Shown piece after piece: positions 8,532-15,946 of a stretch of 64,000 bases of DNA (positions are counted from its first letter, which is position 1; every line of letters begins with the position of its first letter). A model generated the notes under the pieces. That model was not told the origin of the DNA, did no database searches, and worked only from the letters and a program-made list of their open reading frames with translations. Location of the stretch: the NCBI RefSeq assembly GCF_016861605.1, contig NZ_BOLM01000004.1:62001-126000 (forward strand). Direction: 5' to 3'. A program made the translations under genes and the position numbers. The stretch comes from Levilactobacillus wangkuiensis (lineage in GTDB: Bacteria > Bacillota > Bacilli > Lactobacillales > Lactobacillaceae).

Positions 8532-10265
8532 CTATTTAACGGAGTCGACGTATTGCTTGAGAGCGGACTCGTACCCTGCCAGCCGCTTTTGTGCCGCGGC
8601 ATCGGTCGTGTCACTGGTCCCGATGTAGAACTTGACCTTAGGTTCGGTCCCTGAAGGCCGGATGCAGATCCAGGTGCCATCGCTCAGCCAGTACTTCAAG
8701 ACGTTAGACTGTGGCAGATCAATCGTGCTGGTCGTGCCATCGGCCTCAGTCTTGGTGCTCGTCGAGAAGTCTTCCACCGTGTCAATCGTACTGTCGGCAA
8801 AGGACTTCGGCGCATTCTCACGGAACTCACTCATCAAGTGGGCCATTTGGTCAGCCCCATCGACGCCAGGGAATTCCTCAAACGTAGTCTTTTCAGCAAA
8901 GTAGCCGTAGGTCGCGTAGAGTTCTTCGATGCCGTCGTAAAGGGTCATCCCCCGCTGCTTGTAGTCGGCAGCGACTTCGGCCAAGAGCACCGTCGATTGG
9001 ATGGCGTCCTTGTCCCGAACGAATGGCTTGATCAGGTAGCCGTAACTTTCCTCAAACCCAAACAGGAAGGTGTGTTCATGCGTCGTTTCGTATTCGTGAA
9101 TCTGTTCGGCGATAAACTTAAAGCCGGTCAGCACGTTCTTCATTTCAACGCCGTAAGCGGCCGCAATCTTGGTGGCCAATTCGGTGGAAACGATGGACTT
9201 CACAACACGACTGTTGGCTGGCAACTGACCCGCTGCTTTGCGGGCTTTTAAAATGTAAGCCAACAAGATCGACGCAATCTGGTTCCCGGATAACAGTTGG
9301 TATTCACCATCTGGTTGGCGCACAGCGGCCCCTAACCGGTCGGCATCGGGGTCGGTGGCGACTAACAGGTCAGCGCCTTCCTTTTTCCCGAGGGCAATCG
9401 CCATATCAAAGGCCTGAGCAAACTCAGGATTAGGAAATGGCACCGTTGGGAATTCAGGGTCGGCAATGGCTTGTTCGGGCACCATGGTGAAGTTTTCAAA
9501 ACCAGCACCACGTAAGGCCCGTTCGCCAATCACCTTACCGGTCCCGTGAAGTGGCGTGTAGATCAACTTCATGGTCTTCCCTACTGAGTGAACCAAATCG
9601 GCGTTGATGGTGACGCTCTCAACGTTTTTCAGGTAAGGTTGGTCAACGTTTTCACCGATGATCTGCAAGGTCTTAGCGGCCCGCAGTTCTTGTTCGTCGG
9701 CCACGGCAATCGCAAAGACATCCTTGGCGGAACGCACGAAATCGGTGATCATGTCAGAGGCCTTGGGTGGCATTTGCCCACCGTCTGGGCCGTAGATTTT
9801 AAACCCGTTGTATTGCTTAGGGTTGTGGCTGGCCGTGATCATGATGCCCATGGCCGTGTTTAAATGCCGCACCGCAAAGGACAGTTCGGGCGTGGGCCGC
9901 ATGTCATCGAAGACAAAGCTAGGAATGTGGTGTGCACCCAAGACGTGAGCGGCCTCGTGGGCAAACTCACGGGAGTGGTAACGGGAATCAAAACTGATGG
10001 CGACCCCGCGTTGCTTAGTGGCGTCATCCAGAGTGTCCAGGTAACGGGCCACCCCTTCGGTAGCTTGACGAACGGTGTAAACGTTCATCTGACCGATACC
10101 AGGTCCCATCACGCCCCGCATCCCCGCGGTCCCAAAGCTCATGGGCGCCGTGAATGCGGCTTTCTTAGCGGCGTCATCAGTAGCGATGGCGTCCAGTTCA
10201 TGCTTAATGTAAGGGATCATCGTTTGCTGTTGTTGCCAAACTTGATAATTATCTTGCCAACTCAT
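8532..10265 (-). CDS. pgcA: Alpha-phosphoglucomutase / phosphomannomutase family
   Basis: Interconverts glucose 1-phosphate and glucose 6-phosphate, linking the Leloir pathway to glycolysis and to UDP-glucose synthesis. The roughly 577-residue length is that of the Firmicute PgcA type. Motifs: active-site serine loop TASHNPKQYNG, metal loop DPDADR, sugar-binding GFEESYG, and phosphate-binding RPSGTEPK near the C-terminus. The ATG at 10265 has AAGGAGAG upstream. The gene is flanked by two inward-pointing structured elements; the upstream one lies inside the presumed leader. Confidence 0.93.
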   Translation of the reverse strand: MSWQDNYQVWQQQQTMIPYIKHELDAIATDDAAKKAAFTAPMSFGTAGMRGVMGPGIGQMNVYTVRQATEGVARYLDTLDDATKQRGVAISFDSRYHSREFAHEAAHVLGAHHIPSFVFDDMRPTPELSFAVRHLNTAMGIMITASHNPKQYNGFKIYGPDGGQMPPKASDMITDFVRSAKDVFAIAVADEQELRAAKTLQIIGENVDQPYLKNVESVTINADLVHSVGKTMKLIYTPLHGTGKVIGERALRGAGFENFTMVPEQAIADPEFPTVPFPNPEFAQAFDMAIALGKKEGADLLVATDPDADRLGAAVRQPDGEYQLLSGNQIASILLAYILKARKAAGQLPANSRVVKSIVSTELATKIAAAYGVEMKNVLTGFKFIAEQIHEYETTHEHTFLFGFEESYGYLIKPFVRDKDAIQSTVLLAEVAADYKQRGMTLYDGIEELYATYGYFAEKTTFEEFPGVDGADQMAHLMSEFRENAPKSFADSTIDTVEDFSTSTKTEADGTTSTIDLPQSNVLKYWLSDGTWICIRPSGTEPKVKFYIGTSDTTDAAAQKRLAGYESALKQYVDSVK

Positions 10266-10297
10266 GTTCAAATCTCTCCTTATGTTTTCTTGCACTT

Positions 10298-10602
10298 GGG
10301 TTAAACTTTGTCGTTGTCATGGTCTCCGGGATGGTGAAAACTGGGCCGTGACGGTCGCTGTCCGTTCCCGGCGGCGGGTTCAAAACGCCCTGCTGTGGGG
10401 TCGGTTCCAGCCTGAGAAGCGGGCTTCTACCTCGACTTTGAGCCACAGAGCGGTCTCAAAGGTCGTCCCATGGACTAAACTGAGAAAACCACTCAGTTAA
10501 GACCATCGACACAGCTGTGCATTTTGCCCCGCCTCTGGTCACTAACATCCACCAAGCCAGGCCATTTTTCACCATCCCTGCGGCTGATACGCGTTTAACC
10601 CG
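10298..10602 (-). ncRNA. Structured intergenic element, class A, with complete outer helix
   Basis: Minus strand. Outer arms are GGGTTAAAC on both strands (10299-10307 and 10592-10600), a perfect pairing. The foot helix is GGGATGGTGAAAAATGGCC with GGCCCAGTTTTCACCATCC, i.e. GGGATGG/CCATCC replaces GGGCTGG/CCAGCCC: a compensatory change. The apical hairpin is AACTGAG/CTCAGTT. The 3' end is about 30 nt from the pgm start, co-directional. Confidence 0.85.
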
Positions 10603-10829
10603 CAGCAATGTGTCTTATCTATTCAATGTGTCTATTCTATTCACTCATGGGCTAATTAGTCCATGGTATTTAAACTGGTTTTAGCTAATGGATAACCGTA
10701 ATAAAAACTACAATCATCCCCTAGCTTTCACCAGCATGGATTACTCTCTAAATATATCATCAAATCCAAATATCCAACTTAATCATGTCCCGACTAACGC
10801 AAAAAGTTAATCGGACAGTCACAACAACA
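10603..10829. other. AT-rich spacer between divergent elements
   Basis: No gene seen. The inverted repeat CATGGGCTAATTAGTCCATG (about 10646-10665) is a possible promoter-region hairpin or operator between the two divergent elements. Confidence 0.4.
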
Positions 10830-10917
10830 GCACAACCACACCCAACAAGAATGTAGCCACACCACCGTCACCAACGAATCCTACTAATACTAGCGTCAGT
10901 AACTTGCGCTAACTTTA

Positions 10918-11035
10918 CCCGGAGGTGAACAGGTGCGGATGCCTGTGTCGAGGTTCTTAGGTCGAGCGGTTTCCTCGGCCTTAGAACTAGGGACGCCTTG
11001 AAGACTCACGGTTTGGGTGAGGCTCCAGAGCAATC
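10918..11035 (+). repeat. 3'-truncated copy of the element in tandem with the next one
   Basis: Plus strand. It carries CCTGTGTCGAGGTTCTTAGG, the apical hairpin and the GACTCAC hairpin, then stops before the third hairpin and the closing strands. Its upstream flank (about 10830-10915) is nearly the same as the flank of the complete copy at 11138 (11050-11137). This makes it a tandem segmental duplication. Confidence 0.75.
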
Positions 11036-11137
11036 AACAACTGTCTCTCGTCACAACCACATCCAACAAGAACGCAGCCACACCACCGTCACCCACGAAT
11101 CCTACGAATACAACCGTAAGTCAGGTGACGCTGTGTG

Positions 11138-11320
11138 AGCTGAAGGCGGCTAGGCACGGATGCCTGTGTCGAGGTTCTTAGGTCGGGCGAATTTCCCGGC
11201 CTTAGAACCTGGGACGTCTTGGAGACTCACGGTCTAGGTGAGGCTCCAAGCGCCTCGGAAGACCGCACTATGGCTTCCGGGGTCGCCCCACAGGCAGGAG
11301 TACCTAGCCGCCGAAGCGGC
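11138..11320 (+). ncRNA. Structured intergenic element, class D
   Basis: Plus strand. The foot is GAAG-GCGGCTAGG pairing with CCTAGCCGC-CGAAG: a GAAG/GAAG internal loop instead of GCA/GGA. Then GCCTGTG pairs with CACAGGC, followed by the apical GGTTCTTAGG arm, GAGACTCAC/GTGAGGCTC and CGGAAGACCG/CGGCTTCCG hairpins. The 3' end is 17 nt from the galM stop codon, convergent. Confidence 0.82.
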
Positions 11321-11336
11321 AAATCACAGCGCAAAC

Positions 11337-12359
11337 CTACTTACGCGTGTATTGGTAGCTGATGAAGTGGGTGACAGGTTGGTTGGCTGGCAGGATGACG
11401 TCGCCGAAGCCGTCATGGTGAATCGCATCCGGCAAAGTCTGCGCTTCCATCGCCAAGGCATTGTAGTCCCGGTCATCGGCCCGTTTAGCATCGGTTGGAT
11501 TAGCCGTGAAGACGACCAAGGCGTTCCGGTCGGAGTAAACTTCGACCTCACGGTGGCCAGCAGCGTCACCGACCGTAGCGATTGGCGTGTCCTTGCTAGG
11601 TTCAACGACAAAGGCATCGTCGTATTCGACTTGACCCGTCTGGTGTAATTGGTCCAAGCCGTCCTTGATGGTCCGAGGCTTACTAAAGTCGTAGCCGGTA
11701 CCAGCCGTTTTGCTCATTTCACCGGTTGGAATCTTTTCGCCGTTTAAGACCAGGCGCTTGTCCCCGCTCAACTTCAACCATTGATCGTCCAAACTGTGTT
11801 GATCGTCGGTCACGTTAAAGTAGGTGTGGACCGTTGGGTTGAACAACGTGGCGGCGTCACTCTTGGCATCAAAGGTGATGTCCAGGCGGTTTTCTTCCGT
11901 CAACGTGTAGGTAATGGTCGTGTTCATGGTGCCGGGGTATTTGTCGTCGGCTTCCGTGGACGTATGAGTCAGGACAACGCTGGCCGTGTCGGCCGTTTCC
12001 GTCGTCGTGGCATCCCAGTTGGCAAAGGTAAAGCCGTGGGGACCACCGTGACTAGCGTTGGGCTTTTCATTTTGGTCGAGGTGGATTGTCTTGCCATCGA
12101 GGTCAAATTGGGCCCCGGCGATACGACCGGCGACCCGGCCTAAGGCTTGGCATAGGTAGTAAGGGTTGTGATCGTAACCCTTTAAGTCGGGCAGGTTCAC
12201 AATCAAGTTGTGCTTCTGGCCGTCTTCGACCACGCTAAATTCCTGTAAGGTCGCGCCCCAAGTCAGGATGGCCACGCGGGTCCCTTGTTGGTTCGTGAGT
12301 AAGTATTTCGTAACAGCTTGTTCATGCAATGTTCCAGCTGAGCTCTTCGTAATCTTCAT
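11337..12359 (-). CDS. galM: Aldose 1-epimerase (galactose mutarotase)
   Basis: Interconverts the alpha and beta anomers of galactose so that galactokinase receives its alpha substrate. The 340-residue beta-sandwich protein has the histidine motif NPTVHTYFN near residue 175 and a conserved NASHGGPHG segment near 100. TGGAGGTG precedes the ATG. A cre site overlaps the promoter region (12382-12395), so it should share carbon-catabolite control with the permease unit. It is separated from the other gal genes by the pgm gene and several structured elements. Confidence 0.93.
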   Translation of the reverse strand: MKITKSSAGTLHEQAVTKYLLTNQQGTRVAILTWGATLQEFSVVEDGQKHNLIVNLPDLKGYDHNPYYLCQALGRVAGRIAGAQFDLDGKTIHLDQNEKPNASHGGPHGFTFANWDATTTETADTASVVLTHTSTEADDKYPGTMNTTITYTLTEENRLDITFDAKSDAATLFNPTVHTYFNVTDDQHSLDDQWLKLSGDKRLVLNGEKIPTGEMSKTAGTGYDFSKPRTIKDGLDQLHQTGQVEYDDAFVVEPSKDTPIATVGDAAGHREVEVYSDRNALVVFTANPTDAKRADDRDYNALAMEAQTLPDAIHHDGFGDVILPANQPVTHFISYQYTRK

Positions 12360-12381
12360 AATAAATTAGCACCTCCATAAA

Positions 12382-12395
12382 AGAATCCGTTTTCA
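12382..12395. promoter_or_regulatory. cre site upstream of galM
   Basis: On the minus strand TGAAAACGGATTCT matches TGNAANCGNWNNCA at all fixed positions except the last base. It lies about 25 nt upstream of the galM start codon, where CcpA would act as a roadblock or promoter blocker. Confidence 0.7.
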
Positions 12396-12613
12396 TTGTA
12401 CTCTAACCGGGCGGTAAGTACCAATTTATTTACTAAAATTTTCTAGAACTTTTACTAATAGCCATGTAATTCAGGAATCCACTTTATTCCCAATAGGCAT
12501 GACGGATATTCAATAATCATAAAGTTTCACTGGACTTATCAAATGATTATTCGCTATACTGGCCTCAATCGTTCAGAACTACACAATTTGTGCTTGATAA
12601 GGAGGAAATATTT

Positions 12614-13735
12614 ATGCCAGCTACAACTGCTGCCGCTGAGAAACTGTTACTACAAATGGTCGACGACTACACCCAACGGGAAATTAGTCCCTACGACATG
12701 TCCATGGACGCTGCTCAGGACTTCCCAAAAGGCTTCGTCGATAAGCTCACCAAGACCGGTTTCTTAGGCATTATGCTACCCCAAGAATTCGGTGGTGCCG
12801 GCTTCGGCCCCGAGGTTACGGCCACGGTGCTGAACCACATTGCCCGGGGGAACGCCAGCACGGCTGTCACCCTTGAAGGCCATTTCAAAACGATTGACCA
12901 AATCCTAAAATACGGGACGCCCGCCTTACAACAGGCGCTGCTCCCCACCGCTAACGACCGCATCTTCGCCTTTTCCATGACCGAAGCCTCCGGGGGATCG
13001 AACCCCATGGGCATCAGTTCCACGGCCACTCGTGAAGGTGATCACTGGGTCATCAACGGCGATAAAATCATGATTACTAACGGTGGCTTGGCCCAGGTCT
13101 ACTGTGTGCTGGTCAAGACCGCTCCGACTGAATTATCCGTCTTCGTGGTCGATCAGGACATGCCCGGCTTTTCATTTGGGAAGCGCGAAGACTTCATCGG
13201 CCTGCGCGGTACCCCCGTTGGTGAAATCGTCATGGACCACATCGTTGTCGACAACGACCATCTGCTGGGCAAGCTCGGCGACGGTGGGGTCATCGGTGAC
13301 TCTGCCCACGATGACGCCCGGATCCTGATGGGCGCCGTGCTGACCGGCATCATGGAACACGAATTGAAAATTTCCACCGACTACGCCAAGGAACGCAAGG
13401 CCGGCAATACGCCGCTGACCGAGCTGCAAGTCACCCACCGTAAAGTCGCCGATATCGCGATGCGTAAGGAAACCACGAAGCTCCTGTACCAACGGGCCGC
13501 GCAATTAAAGGCTGCGGGCCAACCGTACAGCGAGGAAGCCGCGATGGCCAAGGCCCACGGTTCCCGGGCCGCCGTGAGCGCCGGTGACGACGCCCTACAA
13601 ATCTTAGCGGGCTACGGCTACAGTCGTGAATACCCCGTGGAACACCTGATTCGCGACGCCCGGGCCATGGAAATTGCCGAAGGGACCGTCGAGAAGATGC
13701 GTTCCGCCATTGCCAAAGCTGAATTTACGAAATAG
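12614..13735 (+). CDS. Acyl-CoA dehydrogenase
   Basis: FAD enzyme family that oxidises an acyl-CoA to the 2,3-enoyl-CoA (or the reverse) and passes electrons to ETF. The 373-residue protein has the central FAD motif TEASGGSNPMG near residue 120, the C-terminal GYGYSREYPVEHLIRDAR segment, and a Glu in AEGTVE at the position of the catalytic base of short-chain enzymes. The ATG at 12614 follows GGAGG; an in-frame GTG eight codons earlier lies before that site. It is followed at once by etfB and etfA. Acyl-CoA dehydrogenases are uncommon in lactobacilli and no CoA ligase or beta-oxidation gene is nearby, so the substrate is unknown. Confidence 0.9.
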   Translation: MPATTAAAEKLLLQMVDDYTQREISPYDMSMDAAQDFPKGFVDKLTKTGFLGIMLPQEFGGAGFGPEVTATVLNHIARGNASTAVTLEGHFKTIDQILKYGTPALQQALLPTANDRIFAFSMTEASGGSNPMGISSTATREGDHWVINGDKIMITNGGLAQVYCVLVKTAPTELSVFVVDQDMPGFSFGKREDFIGLRGTPVGEIVMDHIVVDNDHLLGKLGDGGVIGDSAHDDARILMGAVLTGIMEHELKISTDYAKERKAGNTPLTELQVTHRKVADIAMRKETTKLLYQRAAQLKAAGQPYSEEAAMAKAHGSRAAVSAGDDALQILAGYGYSREYPVEHLIRDARAMEIAEGTVEKMRSAIAKAEFTK

Positions 13736-13745
13736 GAGGTTCCCC

Positions 13746-14537
13746 ATGAAAATTGTGGTTTGTCTCAAACAAGTCCCAGAAACCAACGACGTGACCATCG
13801 ACCCCGTCACCCATAATCTGGATCGGCGTGGATTGGCCGGCGTCATGAATCCATTTGATAAGAACGCGATTGAACTCGCCTTAAACTTAAAGGACAGTCG
13901 CGACGATGTTCAAGTCGTCCTCCTCACCATGGGGCCCGACGACTACGCTGAATCCCTGCGTGAAGGCATGGCCATGGGCGCCGATGAAGGGGTCCTCCTG
14001 TCCGACCGGGCCTTTGCTGGGGCCGATACCCTGGCGACCGGCTACGTCTTGGCCCAGGCCGTGAAGAAGATTGGCGACGCCGACCTGATTTTATTTGGTC
14101 GCCAAGCCGTCGATGCCGATACCGGCCAGGTTGGCCCCATCGTTGCCGAATTCTTACACCAACCGCAAATCACCTACGCCGCCAACTTACGGCTGAGCGG
14201 CGCCAATGAGGTCACGGCCGAACGCCTGCTAGAAGATACCAAGCAGACGCTGGTCGCCCAACTTCCCGCCGTCGTCAGTGTCCGTAGCGAGCTGAACACG
14301 CCGCGCTACCCCACGCCCCGCAACATTCAATTGAGCTTTAACAAGCCGTTGACCACTTGGCATCACGACGACCTCGACCTGGACGATTCCCGTTTGGGCC
14401 AGGCCGGTTCACCGACCATCGTGACCAAGGTCTACGCGCCAGAACCCGTTAAACGGGCACTCACCCCGCTGACCGGGACGCCGAACGAGGCTGCCAGCCA
14501 ATTGATCACCGCGCTGAAGCAACGTCAATTAATCTAA
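13746..14537 (+). CDS. etfB: Electron transfer flavoprotein beta subunit
   Basis: Small subunit of the ETF heterodimer that accepts electrons from acyl-CoA dehydrogenase. Starts MKIVVCLKQVPETNDVTID and has the NPFDKNAIELAL and DADTGQVGP segments typical of EtfB. GGAGG precedes the ATG at 13746, ten bases after the dehydrogenase stop. About 263 residues, normal length. Whether this ETF passes electrons onward to a membrane quinone or works in reverse with NADH cannot be seen; no ETF-quinone oxidoreductase is in the window. Confidence 0.92.
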   Translation: MKIVVCLKQVPETNDVTIDPVTHNLDRRGLAGVMNPFDKNAIELALNLKDSRDDVQVVLLTMGPDDYAESLREGMAMGADEGVLLSDRAFAGADTLATGYVLAQAVKKIGDADLILFGRQAVDADTGQVGPIVAEFLHQPQITYAANLRLSGANEVTAERLLEDTKQTLVAQLPAVVSVRSELNTPRYPTPRNIQLSFNKPLTTWHHDDLDLDDSRLGQAGSPTIVTKVYAPEPVKRALTPLTGTPNEAASQLITALKQRQLI

Positions 14538-14550
14538 GGAGGAAGCTGCT

Positions 14551-15516
14551 ATGTCAAAACCAGAATTATGGGTCATCGCGGAACGCCGCTTAGATCATAT
14601 TGAACCCACGACCCAACAACTCATTACCAAGGCCAAGGGATTAGCCGGCGACCAATTTAGTGTCGTGGCTATCTTGCTGGAAGCCACCAATGATCATTTG
14701 GAAAATGAACTCACCGCTTACGGGCCCGACGAGATCCGCGTTGTCAGAGACGACCGGTTCCCCACGGCGACCGACGCGGAACACGCCGACGCCCTGCAAC
14801 AGCTGGTCACCGCTTACCAGCCCAACTCGATTCTATTTGGCGCCACGATTACGGGCCGCTCAATTGCCCCCCGGCTACAGGCCAAGCTCCAAACCGGCCT
14901 GACCGCCGACTGCCTGGACCTGCGCTTCGATGACGACACCCTCGTTGCCACCAAGCCATCCTACGGCGATAACATCATGTGCGAAATCATTTGTCCCGAC
15001 CACCGGCCACAAATGGCAACGGTCCGGCCCAACACCTTCGTGGCAGCGCCCGCAACCGGTGACGCAACTGTCACTACGGCCACGGTGACCTTCCACCCCG
15101 TTGACCGCCTGCAAGTGAAAGCCGCCACCCCAGTGGTCAACACGGCCACAACCGTCGGCGATGCCAGTCGCGTCGTCGCGTTAGGTCGTGGCGCCGCTAG
15201 TTCAGCTACCATCGACAGTGCCACCAAGCTCGCCGAAAAGCTCGGCGGTCGCATCGGCGTTTCCCGGCCATTAACGGACCAGGACCGCTTCACCCACGAC
15301 GACCAAATCGGTCAAAGCGGCAACACGATTCACCCAGAACTGATTATTAACTTCGGAATCAGTGGTGCCGTGCAATACCTCGTGGGGATGCAAGATTCCC
15401 AGACAATCGTCGCCGTCAACGCGGACGAAAATGCCCCTATCTTTGACGTGGCTGATTATGGTTACGTCGGGGACGCCCAAGCCTTTATGACGGCGCTGCT
15501 GGCGCAATTCAACTAA
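14551..15516 (+). CDS. etfA: Electron transfer flavoprotein alpha subunit
   Basis: Large ETF subunit that carries FAD in its C-terminal domain. The C-terminal half shows the expected GRGAAS...LGGRIGVSRPL, GQSGNTIHPELIINFGISGA and DYGYVGD motifs. 321 residues, AAGGAGG before the ATG, 13 nt after etfB. Together with the two genes before it this forms a compact three-gene operon ending at the terminator at 15517-15562. Confidence 0.93.
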   Translation: MSKPELWVIAERRLDHIEPTTQQLITKAKGLAGDQFSVVAILLEATNDHLENELTAYGPDEIRVVRDDRFPTATDAEHADALQQLVTAYQPNSILFGATITGRSIAPRLQAKLQTGLTADCLDLRFDDDTLVATKPSYGDNIMCEIICPDHRPQMATVRPNTFVAAPATGDATVTTATVTFHPVDRLQVKAATPVVNTATTVGDASRVVALGRGAASSATIDSATKLAEKLGGRIGVSRPLTDQDRFTHDDQIGQSGNTIHPELIINFGISGAVQYLVGMQDSQTIVAVNADENAPIFDVADYGYVGDAQAFMTALLAQFN

Positions 15517-15562
15517 AAATTTGAACACCAGCCCGCCTGCGGCTTCGATTGCTGGTCAATTT
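15517..15562 (+). terminator. Terminator of the etf operon
   Basis: AAAAATT and ACCAGC arms pair with GCTGGT and AATTTTT directly after the etfA stop codon. Confidence 0.65.
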
Positions 15563-15606
15563 TTCGTTGAAGCATCTGTCTAATCTCATTTCGATAACTC
15601 CTTGGA

Positions 15607-15655
15607 ACTTAAAAATCGTGTCACACCATTTAACGGTGTGACACGATTTTTAAGT
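15607..15655. terminator. Perfect 21-bp inverted repeat, bidirectional terminator
   Basis: Arms at 15607-15627 and 15635-15655 are perfectly complementary around a 7-nt loop. The AAAAATCGTGTCACACC strand gives a T-rich end in both directions. It lies between etfA (plus) and the PEP-carboxykinase-like gene (minus). The perfect pairing is longer than a terminator needs. Confidence 0.7.
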
Positions 15656-15745
15656 ACGGTCCTTTTAGTTAACGTTAATGACAGATTGACTTGCGGTAAA
15701 GAGCTTCCTCAAACCACAAACCTAGTGAACATGATAGCTCAATAT

Positions 15746-15930
15746 CAGTGACCAGAGGCGGATCAAAGCGACCGGCTGTGTCGCTGACCTTGGCTGGAGT
15801 CGTTTTCCAGCCTAGTTCGCGGGACGACTTTTGAGACCGGTCTTTGGCTCAAAATCGAGGTGTAAGCCCGATTCTTAGGCTGGAACCGACCCCATAGCAG
15901 GGCGCTTTGAATCCGCCGGCGGGAACGGAC
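15746..15930 (+). ncRNA. Structured intergenic element, class A, lacking the foot helix
   Basis: Plus strand, from CAGTGACCAGAGGC to GCCGGCGGGAACGG. GGCGGATCAAAGCG pairs with CGCTTTGAATCCGCC, a covarying version of the class A inner helix. The apical hairpin is GGCTGGAGTC.../CCAGCC. Its 3' end is about 16 nt from the stop of the convergent gene at 15947. The same gene has a co-directional element at its start (17705-17919). Confidence 0.8.
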
Positions 15931-15946
15931 CTTATCGCCAAACTGG

